DNA of 64,000 bases. Source: Vibrio hyugaensis. GTDB lineage: Bacteria; Pseudomonadota; Gammaproteobacteria; Enterobacterales; Vibrionaceae. A program made the position numbers and the translations under genes. Shown here one piece after another: positions 9,807 through 19,171 of the stretch (the first letter of the stretch is position 1; each line of letters opens with the position of its first letter). The DNA lies in NCBI RefSeq assembly GCF_002906655.1, contig NZ_CP025794.1, positions 806,001-870,000 of the forward strand. Reading direction: 5' to 3'. The notes below the pieces were generated by a model. That model was not told the origin of the DNA, ran no database searches, and saw only the letters and a list, made by a program, of their open reading frames with translations.

Positions 9807-10838
9807 CTATAATCCTCGCTCCTTAACCCACTCACGAACCTTAATACCCGGCTCAATGACATTGACACCGGAGATGATGATTTGATCTCCATCCTCTAGC
9901 CCTTTTTCAACTTGCTGCTTGTCGTTCAAAGAAACCGAGACTTTTTCAACAATGCCTTGATCATTAACACGCCAAACGCAGGTTTTGCCATCTTCGGAAA
10001 ACAGGGCTGAATCAGGAATTTTAGTCGCACCCGCGTTTTCAGACACAAGATGAACATTACCGGACATTCCTGGTAGGATGCCAACGCCCTCAGGACGCTC
10101 CATTACCATTGTGACTTTGTAACTGCCAGTTTTAGGATCGGCTTCGGTATCAATTTCTTGGAATGTCACCTCAAAAGCGCGCTCAGGAAACGCATCAAAT
10201 GTCATTGATGCATAAGCATTCGCACCCTGTGTGAATTTGCTGAGTAGATGATCAGGAAGCTGGAACAACACCTTCATGACTTGATTGGTTTGAATATTCA
10301 TGACGCCTTCTTTTGCCGCCACATACTCATGGTTTTCTGCTGGCAGATACGAAATCGTGCCATCGTAAGGCGCAACAAGCTTTGTGTACCTCAGGTTAGC
10401 TTTGGCCTGGTTCCACTGAGCTTTCGCTGAATTGTGATTGGCTTTCGCCGCATCGAAGTCTTGTTCCGAAACCACTTGCTCTTTACGAAGCTTTTTCGAG
10501 CGTTCGTATTGAACATCAGCAAGGGTGTAATTTGCTCGGGCTTGTTTTTCGAGTAGCGAGTATTCGTCAGGGTTGAGTACGGCAAGCACATCACCTTTAT
10601 TCACCATTTGTCCGGCATTGACTTCGATCGATTGAAGCAAACCAGGCACTCGGAATGCGAGAACGGCTCGGTCTCCGGCTTCTGTAGTGGCAGGAAAGTG
10701 TCTTTCAAACTGTGCATTGCCTACAGTGACCGTAAAGAGTTTAGCGGGCCGAGATTCCGGTTCTGGGACTGGTGGTAGCTCTTTTCCACACCCAGAGAGA
10801 ACCGTCATGACAGCGATTGGAATGAGCGCTTTTCTCAT
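9807..10838 (-). CDS. RND efflux periplasmic adaptor, lipoprotein (first of two)
   Basis: This is the first gene of the operon, 343 residues. The N terminus MRKALIPIAVMTVLSGC is a lipoprotein signal with Cys17 as the acylation site. A lipoyl half (LAVLNPDEYSLLEKQA), an alpha-helical hairpin (about residues 80-130), the matching half (LVAPYDGTISYL) and the barrel domain follow. It is clearly a paralogue of the next gene, not a copy, so the complex probably uses a heteromeric adaptor ring as described for TriA/TriB. No TetR- or LysR-type regulator adjoins the operon, so control is not readable here. Confidence 0.92.
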   Translation of the reverse strand: MRKALIPIAVMTVLSGCGKELPPVPEPESRPAKLFTVTVGNAQFERHFPATTEAGDRAVLAFRVPGLLQSIEVNAGQMVNKGDVLAVLNPDEYSLLEKQARANYTLADVQYERSKKLRKEQVVSEQDFDAAKANHNSAKAQWNQAKANLRYTKLVAPYDGTISYLPAENHEYVAAKEGVMNIQTNQVMKVLFQLPDHLLSKFTQGANAYASMTFDAFPERAFEVTFQEIDTEADPKTGSYKVTMVMERPEGVGILPGMSGNVHLVSENAGATKIPDSALFSEDGKTCVWRVNDQGIVEKVSVSLNDKQQVEKGLEDGDQIIISGVNVIEPGIKVREWVKERGL

Positions 10839-10947
10839 GTTAATTCATCCATTTAAGATCCATTCCTTTTAAGGTAGATGAATTTATGGTGTTCTTCTAG
10901 AGCATCGGAGCAAAAAAATTCTTTAAAAATAGCAATTTGAGACAAAA

Positions 10948-10978
10948 ATAAAGCAGGCCGAAGCCTGCTTTATCAATA
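10948..10978 (-). terminator. Rho-independent terminator of pspABC
   Basis: On the minus strand the arms ATAAAGCAGGC and GCCTGCTTTAT enclose a stable TTCG loop and are followed by TTTTTG. Confidence 0.9.
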
Positions 10979-10994
10979 AAATCATAATTAATTA

Positions 10995-11384
10995 TCAGAG
11001 CTTATTAAATTCTCTGTTTACGCGATATGCGTCGGATGTGACATACGCTTCCATACTACGGATTTTTCCATCAAGGCGGCTAAAGTCACTTTCTAAAACA
11101 CTCAACAGTTGGTCTGGGCTCTGGCCTTTCTGCCATGGTTTGCTCTTCAACGTATGCTCTTGGCGTGACTTGATATTCTCAGTATAAGTTACGGGCTGCT
11201 TTTCCAACATGAATGTCATTGCAATATAAGCCAGCAACACGAGAAAAGTACCACCCAGTAACGCTGCCGATATCACGACGATCCGAATCAACCAAACTTC
11301 CGCACCAAAGTAGTTCGCGACTCCGGCACACACACCGGAGATTTTGCCATTAACAGGGTCGCGATACAGCTCTCGTTTAATCAT
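10995..11384 (-). CDS. pspC: Phage shock protein C (inner-membrane stress sensor)
   Basis: PspC is an inner-membrane protein that, with PspB, senses membrane stress and recruits PspA away from PspF. The start at 11384 gives MIKRELYRDPVNGKISGVCAGVANYFG, the typical PspC N terminus, and has GGAG eight bases upstream; a longer frame to 11414 runs inside pspB. The PspC domain covers about residues 5-60 and contains one strong transmembrane segment (IRIVVISAALLGGTFLVLLAYIA). The C-terminal part from about residue 75 is soluble and helical. At 129 residues the length fits. Its start overlaps the end of pspB by eight bases. No pspD follows; the operon ends at the terminator. Confidence 0.93.
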   Translation of the reverse strand: MIKRELYRDPVNGKISGVCAGVANYFGAEVWLIRIVVISAALLGGTFLVLLAYIAMTFMLEKQPVTYTENIKSRQEHTLKSKPWQKGQSPDQLLSVLESDFSRLDGKIRSMEAYVTSDAYRVNREFNKL

Positions 11385-11610
11385 ACTTTCGTCTCCACGT
11401 TGGGGATTCTGCATCTAAGATACGCTCCAATGTTTCAACGCGAGATTGCATCGCCTCCGCTTTTTCAGACAGTACCTGAAGACGCTCTAGATCTTGGCCC
11501 GACAGTGCACTATCTGCTTTGCGTTTGCTGCGATAGTGTAAGAAGAGCCATAGTGGAGCGACAAAGATTAAAAAGACAATCAATGGTCCAGTAATAATAA
11601 ATGTCGACAT
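11377..11610 (-). CDS. pspB: Phage shock protein B
   Basis: This small inner-membrane partner of PspC has 77 residues. The first 25 residues are a transmembrane helix (IVFLIFVAPLWLFLHY), followed by a basic stretch (RSKRKAD) and a heptad-like cytoplasmic coiled coil (LERLQVLSEKAEAMQSRVETLERIL). This is the standard PspB layout. It sits 14 bases after pspA and overlaps pspC, so the three form one operon. Confidence 0.93.
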   Translation of the reverse strand: MSTFIITGPLIVFLIFVAPLWLFLHYRSKRKADSALSGQDLERLQVLSEKAEAMQSRVETLERILDAESPTWRRKYD

Positions 11611-11624
11611 GAATGGCTCCTTTC

Positions 11625-12296
11625 TTATTTATCGTTCGATGACATCTGTTCTTTCAGTTTTGCCAACTCTTTTTCAATTTCATCTTGTGCTTGCAGCTCT
11701 GCAAACTCTTGGTCTAACGATTTAGCATTACCAGTCTTTGCGTAAAGATCCGCTTCTGCTTCCATCTCATCAATTTTACGAGAGTATTGTTCAAACTTTG
11801 CCATCGCTTCGTTTGTACGACCTGCGTGCAATTGTTTTTGAACATCACGTCGGTTAGAAGCCGTTTGGTTACGAATCGCAAGCGCTTGTTGCTTCGCTCG
11901 AGTTTCTGTAATTTTGGCTTCCAACTTACCGATTTCACCTGTCAATTTTTCGATGGTTTCTTCAACGAGTGTTTGCTCAGTGTGAAGGCCTTTAATTACG
12001 TGCTCAAGTTTCTGCTTTTCAATCAAAGCAGCACGCGCTAAATCTTCACGCTCTTTTACTAGTGCAAGGCTCGCTTTTTGGCCCCACTCAGTGATTTGCT
12101 CTTCTAGTGCTTCCACTTTGCGAGCCAACTCTTTTTTGTCTGCAATCGCTTTAGCCGAGTTGGTACGCACTTCAACAAGTGTGTCTTCCATTTCTTGAAT
12201 GATAAGACGGATCATTTTTTCAGGATCTTCCGCCTTGTCTAGCAATGCACTGATGTTTGAGTTAACGATATCTGCAAAACGAGAAAAAATACCCAT
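11625..12296 (-). CDS. pspA: Phage shock protein A (membrane-stress effector)
   Basis: PspA is an IM30/Vipp1-family peripheral membrane protein that binds stressed membranes and, when free, inhibits PspF. The 223-residue product begins [25 protein letters not shown], with the amphipathic membrane-binding helix at about residues 2-20, followed by long coiled-coil helices rich in Ala, Glu and Lys through residue 185. GGAG(TTCC)GTT precedes the ATG. It is first in the operon, downstream of a sigma-54 promoter and divergent from pspF, the classic arrangement. Confidence 0.96.
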   Translation of the reverse strand: MGIFSRFADIVNSNISALLDKAEDPEKMIRLIIQEMEDTLVEVRTNSAKAIADKKELARKVEALEEQITEWGQKASLALVKEREDLARAALIEKQKLEHVIKGLHTEQTLVEETIEKLTGEIGKLEAKITETRAKQQALAIRNQTASNRRDVQKQLHAGRTNEAMAKFEQYSRKIDEMEAEADLYAKTGNAKSLDQEFAELQAQDEIEKELAKLKEQMSSNDK

Positions 12297-12367
12297 AACG
12301 GAACTCCTCTTTCTTCCTATTTAAACTCGACAAGGTGGTCATTTACCTTGTGTCTCCCTTTACCTAT

Positions 12368-12383
12368 ATCAAGTAGTATGCCA
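12368..12383 (-). promoter_or_regulatory. Sigma-54 promoter of pspABC
   Basis: On the minus strand the sequence TGGCATACTACTTGAT fits the -24/-12 pattern TGGCAC-N5-TTGCA with the GG present and GC replaced by GA. It lies about 72 bases upstream of pspA, opposite pspF, the activator used at such promoters. Confidence 0.75.
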
Positions 12384-12457
12384 ACTTTATTTTTCTTTAC
12401 TAAACAACAAGTTAATCATTTTGTTGTTGTAGCACACTGATATGCTATGATGTTTTT

Positions 12458-12472
12458 TACCAACAGTTGGTA
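12458..12472. promoter_or_regulatory. 15-bp palindrome, candidate PspF binding site
   Basis: TACCAACAGTTGGTA is a perfect 7-1-7 palindrome about 90 bases upstream of the -12 element of pspA and 58 bases before the pspF ATG. That is where PspF upstream activating sites lie in enterobacteria, where they also repress pspF. A half site ACCAAC recurs at about 12479. The assignment to PspF is inference. Confidence 0.45.
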
Positions 12473-12529
12473 AATTTCACCAACTTCAATACTGTAAATC
12501 ATGGTCAGACAAAAAATAAGAAGGACTTT

Positions 12530-13540
12530 ATGAAGCAGAACCTAATCGGTGAATCACCCGCCTTTCTCTCTGTGTTAGATAAAGTATCACAAATCGCGCC
12601 GATTGAACGACCAGTCCTCATAATCGGAGAACGAGGCACAGGTAAAGAACTCATCGCACAACGTTTACACTATTTATCAAAACGTTGGGATAAGCCACTG
12701 CTTTCTCTAAACTGTGCGACATTAAGCGAAGGCTTGATTGATTCTGAACTTTTTGGCCATGAATCTGGTTCATTTACTGGTTCGAAAGGGAAACACAAGG
12801 GACGCTTTGAGCGGGCTGAAGGGGGCACGCTTTTCCTCGATGAACTCGCGACAGCCCCGCTTTTGGTACAAGAAAAACTATTGCGAGTAATCGAATACGG
12901 CGAGTATGAGCGTGTAGGCGGCCATACCGCATTAACTGCAGACGTTCGTTTGGTGTGTGCTACCAACGCTGACCTTCCACAATTGGCAGAGCGCGGTGAT
13001 TTTCGCGCGGACTTGCTCGACCGACTGGCCTTCGATGTGATCATGTTGCCACCCTTGCGAGAACGCAAAGAAGACATCCTTTCTCTCGCCGAGCACTACG
13101 CCATAAAAATGTGTCGTGAGTTGCAACTGGAATACTTTGTTGGCTTTACAGAAGAAGCACAACAGTCGCTATTGGATTACGCTTGGCCTGGTAATGTGCG
13201 TGAACTCAAGAACGTAATAGAGCGAGCCATTTATCGCCACGGACTCAATGCCGATCCAATCGAGTACTTGGTGTTTAATCCATTTGAAACCGGTTGGGAA
13301 AACACACTTGGTCATTCTTCAGAACAAGGAGAGCAGGAAACGGAGCAACCTCATGTTGGTCCAACGATTAACTTCCCGCTGGACTACAAACAATGGCAAG
13401 AAGAACAAGACATCACTCTTCTTAACCGCGCATTAGAAGAGGCCAAATTTAATCAACGACAAGCAGCGGACTTACTTGGACTCAGTTACCATCAACTTAG
13501 GGGGATGGTAAGAAAATACGGATTGGTTGGACAAAGCTAA
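12530..13540 (+). CDS. pspF: PspF, sigma-54 activator of the psp operon
   Basis: PspF is an AAA+ enhancer-binding protein that drives sigma-54 transcription of psp genes and is held inactive by PspA. The start at 12530 has AAGGA upstream and aligns with the family; the upstream ATG at 12467 lies on the palindromic operator and adds unrelated residues. There is no N-terminal receiver domain, as usual for PspF. Walker A is GERGTGKE near residue 33, the sigma-54 contact loop reads GSFTGS near residue 83 (the common form is GAFTGA), Walker B is GGTLFLDELATA, and the arginine-finger region is RADLLDRL. A Fis-type helix-turn-helix lies at the C terminus (FNQRQAADLLGLSYHQLRG). It is 336 residues. 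Confidence 0.94.
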   Translation: MKQNLIGESPAFLSVLDKVSQIAPIERPVLIIGERGTGKELIAQRLHYLSKRWDKPLLSLNCATLSEGLIDSELFGHESGSFTGSKGKHKGRFERAEGGTLFLDELATAPLLVQEKLLRVIEYGEYERVGGHTALTADVRLVCATNADLPQLAERGDFRADLLDRLAFDVIMLPPLRERKEDILSLAEHYAIKMCRELQLEYFVGFTEEAQQSLLDYAWPGNVRELKNVIERAIYRHGLNADPIEYLVFNPFETGWENTLGHSSEQGEQETEQPHVGPTINFPLDYKQWQEEQDITLLNRALEEAKFNQRQAADLLGLSYHQLRGMVRKYGLVGQS

Positions 13541-13847
13541 GTCTATGACGTGAATGCATCATCCTTAAATCGCTCACTATACTAAAACACAGCCCCCTTT
13601 ATCGAATTAGGGGAAATTGAGCGGAACTTCATGACGACTGGAATAATACATAGTAGCGAGCACTCAAGAGGCAAATTTGGTCATTATCAGTAAATGATGC
13701 GGTAATTTGATCTAACACCCTGCGACTCAACGATTTTGTATTTGGAGCGAGTTAGCAAAGGTGATAAATTAGCGAGATCATTTTCGCTTGTCACTCTTCG
13801 CCTTCAACCGCATAGAAACAAGCAAGATCCAATGACCATTTCATATT
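13541..13847 (+). other. Intergenic region before sapABCDF
   Basis: About 300 bases between pspF and sapA with no coding frame. It should hold the sap promoter, but I could not pick a convincing -35/-10 pair or operator. There is no clear terminator after pspF. Confidence 0.5.
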
Positions 13848-15467
13848 ATGAAAGCTTTTATCAAACTATCGCTGAGCCTTATCGGGATTAGCTTACTCAC
13901 CGCTTGTGGTGACGAAATCGATCACAATGATATTCGTGAGAATGGATTTGTGTTTTGTGGGCAGGGTAAACCAACCACGTTTAACCCTCAGCTCATTGAC
14001 AGCGGCATCACTGCCGAAGCACTTAGCCCTCAGCTATACGATACGCTGCTTACACTCGATCCTAAATCTCACCAACCAGTTGCAAACCTTGCAGAAAAGT
14101 GGTCTGTAAATGAGGAAGGTACGGAATACACCTTTAACCTAAAGCAGGACGTGCAATTTCAAAAAACTCCTTGGTTCTCCCCTTCTCGTCCATTTAATGC
14201 ACAAGATGTGGTATTCAGCTTCAAGCGAATCATTGATGTAGACCATCCGTTTCACGACGTCGGTGGTGGTTTTTATCCATGGTTTGCAGGTTTAGACTTC
14301 CAAAATCTCGTGCAAGATGTGATTGCTCTTGATGACTACACCGTTAAGTTTGTTCTCTCTCAACCTAACTTTGCCTTTTTAGCCAATATTGCCACCAGCC
14401 ACGCCGTGCTGCTGTCAGCAGAATATGGGCAACAACTTGCGGCCAAAGACGAAAAAGAACAAATTGACTTGTTACCTATCGGTACCGGCCCTTACCAGTT
14501 AAAAGAATACCAAGTGAATGATTTGATTCGTTTGGAGCGTCACCCTAAATACTGGAAAACGCCTGCGAAAATGGAACAGGTCGTGTTTGATATTTCACAT
14601 CGTGGTACTGGCACGTTGGCAAAACTTTTACGCAATGAATGTGACGTGCTTGCTTCGCCAATCTCTAGCCAAATTCCAATCATACAAGAAACCGAGCACC
14701 TTGAATTAACCGCAACGCCTGCTAATAACGTCTCTTTTATCGCGATTAATACTGGTCATCCGGCACTGAAAGATGCGCGAGTTCGTCAAGCTCTCAACCT
14801 TGCTATCAACCGCCAAAATATCCTTGATTCCGTATATTACGGCACGGGTACTCAAGCTTATACACTACTGCCGCCGAACTCATGGGCATACCAGAAAGAC
14901 AGCGTGAAGATCCGTTATGATCGTAATTACGCATTGGCGTTGCTGCGAGAGGCTGGGTATGAGAAAGGTCTGCAATTAACCATGTGGGTGCCGCTAGAAC
15001 CTAGAGCCTTCAATCCAAGTCCACGTAAAACCGCTGAGTTGATTCAGGCGAACTTTGCTGATATCGGCGTCGAAGTACGACTACTAACCGATGATCGCTT
15101 TGAACGAACTCAGCTCGAAAACATCAATAATGTTGACTTACTGCTAACAGGTTGGATTGGTGATACGGGCGATCCTGATAACTTCTTCCGCCCTCTGCTT
15201 TCTTGTGAATCTGAACGTGTTGGCCTGAACGTTTCCATGTGGTGTAACGACGACTTCGATTTCTTGTTGGATCTGGCATTAGAAACCGAGCAACAACGTT
15301 ATCGTTTAAACTTGTATCGCCAAGCGCAGAATATTCTCAATGAAGAGTTTCCTGTCATTCCATTAGCTCACGGCGTTCAATTCCGTGTGCACGATAAATC
15401 GTTGAAAGGCTTTAAATCGAGCCCTTTCAATGCACAACCTTTTGATAAAGTTGAGAGAGTTCATTAA
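13848..15467 (+). CDS. sapA: SapA, peptide ABC-transporter substrate-binding lipoprotein
   Basis: This periplasmic solute-binding protein belongs to the oligopeptide-binding family (SBP_bac_5), 539 residues. The signal peptide ends in LLTAC, so it is a lipoprotein in this organism, whereas the enterobacterial SapA is usually drawn as a soluble periplasmic protein. Family features are visible: the N-terminal lobe (QGKPTTFNPQLIDSG), YTFNLKQDVQF, IGTGPYQLKEY, and a C-terminal lobe ending QFRVHDKSLKGF. Sap systems are linked to antimicrobial-peptide resistance and, in E. coli, to putrescine export. The stop overlaps the sapB ATG by one base, and five sap genes follow in order, so the operon is complete. 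The ATG has no strong ribosome site; the start was chosen for the signal peptide. Confidence 0.92.
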   Translation: MKAFIKLSLSLIGISLLTACGDEIDHNDIRENGFVFCGQGKPTTFNPQLIDSGITAEALSPQLYDTLLTLDPKSHQPVANLAEKWSVNEEGTEYTFNLKQDVQFQKTPWFSPSRPFNAQDVVFSFKRIIDVDHPFHDVGGGFYPWFAGLDFQNLVQDVIALDDYTVKFVLSQPNFAFLANIATSHAVLLSAEYGQQLAAKDEKEQIDLLPIGTGPYQLKEYQVNDLIRLERHPKYWKTPAKMEQVVFDISHRGTGTLAKLLRNECDVLASPISSQIPIIQETEHLELTATPANNVSFIAINTGHPALKDARVRQALNLAINRQNILDSVYYGTGTQAYTLLPPNSWAYQKDSVKIRYDRNYALALLREAGYEKGLQLTMWVPLEPRAFNPSPRKTAELIQANFADIGVEVRLLTDDRFERTQLENINNVDLLLTGWIGDTGDPDNFFRPLLSCESERVGLNVSMWCNDDFDFLLDLALETEQQRYRLNLYRQAQNILNEEFPVIPLAHGVQFRVHDKSLKGFKSSPFNAQPFDKVERVH

Positions 15468-16429
15468 TGTTTTGGTACGCCGTAAGACGTCTTAATCTCT
15501 TTGTCATCACTTTGATGATCCTCACTTTAGTGGGCTTCTCTTTGCTACGTCTTGATCCAACATCACACTGGGCAAACGTGGAGTTTTGGTCAGGCTGGCA
15601 AAGCTACCTTGTTGAGCTTTCACATCTTAATTTTGGTATCAGTAAGAATGGGAACCCAATCTATGATGAGCTCGCGGTCGTATTCCCTGCGACGTTAGAG
15701 TTGTGTTTCTTCGCCTTCGTTGTTTCACTATTAATTGGTATTCCTTTGGGGACCGTAGCAGGCATGAAACAAGGCAAGTGGCTAGACACCAGCATCTCAT
15801 TTGTCTCTATGTCAGGGTATTCGGCGCCAATCTTCTGGGTTGCCCTGATGCTGATTATGGTCTTCTCTCTGCAATACCACGTATTCCCTGTGGCGGGTCG
15901 TTATGACTTACTTTACGAAATTGACCATGTAACAGGCTTTGCAATTATTGATGCCTTTATGGCCAAAGGTGAATACCGTGCTCACGCGTTACAAAGCGTG
16001 ATTGAGCATATGATCCTGCCTTGTTTGGTTCTCGCATTGACACCAACAACACAAGTCATTGGCTTGATGCGTGCATCAGTGGCAGAAGTGATGAGTCAAA
16101 ACTACATTCGCGCCGCACGAATTAAAGGTTTATCCAACCGTGAGATCGTCACTCAACACGTTCTTCGGAATGCGATTCCGCCTATCATCCCAAAAGTTGG
16201 CGTTCAGCTTTCGAGCATGATTACCTTGGCGATCATTACCGAATCTATCTTTAACTGGCCGGGCATTGGACGTTGGTTATTGGATGCACTTGCAAATCAA
16301 GATTACGCTTCCATCCAAGCAGGTGTCATGGTGTTAGCGACGCTTGTTTTAACCGCCAATATCCTATCGGATCTGATTGGTGCCATGATTAACCCTCTGG
16401 TGAGAAAGGAATGGTATGCTAACAAATAA
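15467..16429 (+). CDS. sapB: SapB, peptide ABC-transporter permease
   Basis: This inner-membrane permease is of the DppB/OppB type, 320 residues with six predicted transmembrane segments, the first at residues 8-28. The EAA loop that contacts the ATPases reads NYIRAARIKGLSNREIVTQHVLRNA near residue 215. It overlaps sapA by one base and sapC by 14 bases, which indicates translational coupling within sapABCDF. It pairs with SapC to form the channel. Confidence 0.94.
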   Translation: MFWYAVRRLNLFVITLMILTLVGFSLLRLDPTSHWANVEFWSGWQSYLVELSHLNFGISKNGNPIYDELAVVFPATLELCFFAFVVSLLIGIPLGTVAGMKQGKWLDTSISFVSMSGYSAPIFWVALMLIMVFSLQYHVFPVAGRYDLLYEIDHVTGFAIIDAFMAKGEYRAHALQSVIEHMILPCLVLALTPTTQVIGLMRASVAEVMSQNYIRAARIKGLSNREIVTQHVLRNAIPPIIPKVGVQLSSMITLAIITESIFNWPGIGRWLLDALANQDYASIQAGVMVLATLVLTANILSDLIGAMINPLVRKEWYANK

Positions 16430-17303
16430 CGTTTATCAGGAAGAGCGCATTCCAACCCAGTTTGAACGATTCTGGCGCAGTTACCGCGCGAACAGTTTGG
16501 CAATGTTTGGTCTTTGGTGCCTTGGCTTTATTGTCTTAATCACCATATTGGCCCCTATTTTAGCGCCTTACGATCCACAAGCTCAATCTGGCGAGTTGTT
16601 AGTGCCGCCTTCGTGGGCGCCAGCCGGAACCGTCGATTACTTTTTAGGTACTGACGACCTAGGTCGCGATATCTTATCTCGTTTAATTATGGGCTCTCAG
16701 CTCACCTTTGGTGCTGCCGTAGCAATTACTGCTATTGCCGCGTTCATCGGCTGTATTATTGGTGTATTAGCGGGCATGACCAAAGGTCTGCTATCCAGTA
16801 CGCTTAACCACTTGCTCGACACAGTCATGTCCATTCCATCATTACTGCTGGCGATTATCTTTGTGGCGTTTTTGGGCTTTGGTGAGTTCAATATCCTTTT
16901 GGCGATCTGTCTGGCTTTAATTCCACGCTTTATCCGCTCGGTTTACATCGCCGTGCACACCGAAGTCGAAAAAGACTACATCATGGCTGCCCGTTTGGAT
17001 GGCGCTAACGACTTCTACTTGCTTTGGAACTCGATTCTACCGAACGTATTAACAGTCATCGCTGCAGAAATAACCCTGGCACTCTCGGTCGCCATTCTAG
17101 ATATCACTGCGCTTGGTTTCCTAGGTTTAGGCGCACAAGCACCAAGTACGGAATGGGGTGCGATCTTGGGTGACTCTGTTGAACTGATATACATCGCACC
17201 TTGGACAGTTACCTTACCGGGTCTGACCATTATGTTTACCGTTGTTGTTCTAAACTTAGTGGGTGAAGGTGTACGCCAAGCACTCAATGCGGGGATCGAA
17301 TAA
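16416..17303 (+). CDS. sapC: SapC, peptide ABC-transporter permease
   Basis: This is the second permease, DppC/OppC type, 295 residues. The N-terminal OppC-type segment ([17 protein letters not shown]) leads into the first transmembrane helix; the motif [16 protein letters not shown] near residue 74 is typical of DppC proteins. The EAA loop is [24 protein letters not shown] near residue 188. It begins inside sapB and its stop overlaps the sapD ATG by one base. Confidence 0.94.
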   Translation: MLTNNVYQEERIPTQFERFWRSYRANSLAMFGLWCLGFIVLITILAPILAPYDPQAQSGELLVPPSWAPAGTVDYFLGTDDLGRDILSRLIMGSQLTFGAAVAITAIAAFIGCIIGVLAGMTKGLLSSTLNHLLDTVMSIPSLLLAIIFVAFLGFGEFNILLAICLALIPRFIRSVYIAVHTEVEKDYIMAARLDGANDFYLLWNSILPNVLTVIAAEITLALSVAILDITALGFLGLGAQAPSTEWGAILGDSVELIYIAPWTVTLPGLTIMFTVVVLNLVGEGVRQALNAGIE

Positions 17304-18298
17304 TGCCATTATTAGATATTCGACATTTAACCATTGAAATTGAAACACCATCGGGCTTAGTCAAAGCCGTTGATCGCATGAGCATTACCTTGAATGAAGG
17401 TGAAATTCGTGGTCTGGTTGGTGAATCTGGTTCCGGTAAGAGTTTGGTTGCAAAGGCTATCGTGGGTGTTTGTAAAGACAACTGGAAAGTGACCGCAGAC
17501 CGAATGCGTCTTGGCAATATTGATCTGCTTCAGCTAACGCCAAAAGAGCGCCGTCGTGTGATTGCACGTGACATTGCGATGATTTTCCAAGAGCCATCGA
17601 CTTGTTTGGATCCGTCGGAAGAAGTCGGAAGACAGTTAATTGAATCCATCCCTTCTCGATCGTTTGAAGGTAAATGGTGGGAGCGCTTCAAGTGGCGCAG
17701 GAAGCAAGCAGTTGCCCTACTCCATAAAGTGGGTATCAAAGATCACCGTCGTTTGATGGGCAGTTATCCTTATGAGTTGACCGATGGTGAATGTCAAAAA
17801 GTCATGATTGCGATGGCGATTGCAACCAAGCCAAAAATCTTGATTGCTGATGAGCCAACCAACGATCTAGACCCGATTACTCAATCTCAAATTCTGCGTT
17901 TGCTGAGCCGCATGAACCAACTCAACAACACAACGATTGTGCTGATTGGTCACGACTTAACCACCATTACTCAGTGGGCAAATCGCATTACGGTAATGTA
18001 CTGTGGGCAGTCCGTTGAATCAGCTGATACAGAGAAGTTGGTCGCCGCTCCCAAGCACCCTTATACTGCGGCACTGCTTAAAGCCATGCCTGACTTTAAC
18101 GACTGGATTCCGCACAAGCAAAAGCTGCAATCTCTACCGGGTTCTATCCCTCCACTGCAGCATCTGCCGATCGGTTGTCGCTTAGGACCTCGTTGCCCTT
18201 ATGCTCAGAGGCAATGCGTCGAAATTCCACATACTAAACGTATCAAAAACCATAAATTTAGCTGTCACTTCCCACTGAATACGGAGAAACATTCATGA
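17303..18298 (+). CDS. sapD: SapD, peptide ABC-transporter ATPase
   Basis: This is a cytoplasmic ATPase of the DppD type, 331 residues. Walker A is GESGSGKS near residue 39 and Walker B is [13 protein letters not shown]. The ABC signature is degenerate, [10 protein letters not shown] instead of LSGGQ, a feature shared with E. coli SapD, so it is a family trait and not damage. The C terminus carries the oligopeptide/dipeptide ATPase extension with four Cys ([15 protein letters not shown] and a final SCHF), which in related proteins binds an iron-sulfur cluster. In E. coli SapD also supports Trk potassium uptake. It overlaps sapF by four bases. Confidence 0.93.
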   Translation: MPLLDIRHLTIEIETPSGLVKAVDRMSITLNEGEIRGLVGESGSGKSLVAKAIVGVCKDNWKVTADRMRLGNIDLLQLTPKERRRVIARDIAMIFQEPSTCLDPSEEVGRQLIESIPSRSFEGKWWERFKWRRKQAVALLHKVGIKDHRRLMGSYPYELTDGECQKVMIAMAIATKPKILIADEPTNDLDPITQSQILRLLSRMNQLNNTTIVLIGHDLTTITQWANRITVMYCGQSVESADTEKLVAAPKHPYTAALLKAMPDFNDWIPHKQKLQSLPGSIPPLQHLPIGCRLGPRCPYAQRQCVEIPHTKRIKNHKFSCHFPLNTEKHS

Positions 18299-19077
18299 GT
18301 GCGTTGCTTGAAGTCGATAACCTATCGAAAGAGTTCGTCACGCGCTCAGGTCTGTTTAAACGCACAGTCAAAGAAGCAGTTAAGCCGGTGAGCTTTACCT
18401 TAGAGCCTGGACAAACTATCGGCTTTATTGGTCAAAATGGTTCTGGCAAGTCAACGTTAGCGCGCATGCTTGCTGGCGTTGTCGAACCAAGCTCTGGTGA
18501 GATTCGCGTTAATGGTGAGCGCTTAGAACACAAAGACTATTCGACGCGTTGTAAGCTGATCCGCATGATTTTTCAAGATCCAAATACCTCATTGAATCCG
18601 CGCATTCAGATTGGTCGAATCTTGGAAGGTCCGTTAAAGCGAAACACGAACATGCCACCAGACGCACGCATGAAACGTGTAAAAGAAACCTTACTTCGTG
18701 TAGGTTTGCTTCCGGAGCATGCTTACTTCTACCCTCAGATGCTGGCAGCAGGTCAGAAACAGCGTGTGTGTCTCGCTCGTGCCTTGATTCTACAACCTTC
18801 CATCATTGTTGCCGATGAGGCATTAAACGGTTTAGACATGGCGATGCGCTCGCAAATCATTAATCTCTTCCTAGAATTACAAGAAGAGATGGGCTTGTCT
18901 TTCGTTTACGTATCACAGCATATTGGCATAGTGAAGCACATTACTGATAAGGTCATGGTTATGCACGAAGGTGAAGTAGTAGAATTTGGTGAAACCAATC
19001 AAGTACTCACCAACCCAGAGCATGCGATTACCCAGCGGCTGGTGGAAAGCCACTTCTATAAAGCTCCAACACACTAA
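18295..19077 (+). CDS. sapF: SapF, peptide ABC-transporter ATPase
   Basis: This is the second ATPase, DppF type, 260 residues. Walker A is GQNGSGKS near residue 44 and Walker B is [12 protein letters not shown]. The signature region is [16 protein letters not shown], again slightly off the LSGGQ consensus, as in other SapF proteins. It lacks the long C-terminal extension seen in SapD. It is the last gene of the operon, 35 bases before a strong bidirectional terminator. Confidence 0.94.
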   Translation: MSALLEVDNLSKEFVTRSGLFKRTVKEAVKPVSFTLEPGQTIGFIGQNGSGKSTLARMLAGVVEPSSGEIRVNGERLEHKDYSTRCKLIRMIFQDPNTSLNPRIQIGRILEGPLKRNTNMPPDARMKRVKETLLRVGLLPEHAYFYPQMLAAGQKQRVCLARALILQPSIIVADEALNGLDMAMRSQIINLFLELQEEMGLSFVYVSQHIGIVKHITDKVMVMHEGEVVEFGETNQVLTNPEHAITQRLVESHFYKAPTH

Positions 19078-19112
19078 AAGTCGGCAACACAGACAGTGAT
19101 CAAAAAACAAAA

Positions 19113-19137
19113 AAAGCCTGCTATCACAGCAGGCTTT
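19113..19137. terminator. Bidirectional terminator between sapF and the DUF2750 gene
   Basis: AAAGCCTGCT and AGCAGGCTTT enclose a 5-base loop. An A-run on the 5' side supplies the T-run for the minus-strand gene. Confidence 0.85.
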
Positions 19138-19171
19138 AACGTATCTATACAGTGGATCATAAACGCGTCAA

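Noticed and set aside
17303..18298. SapD signature motif LTDGE taken as a damaged ATPase
   Set aside because: The same departure from LSGGQ occurs in E. coli SapD, so it is a trait of the family.
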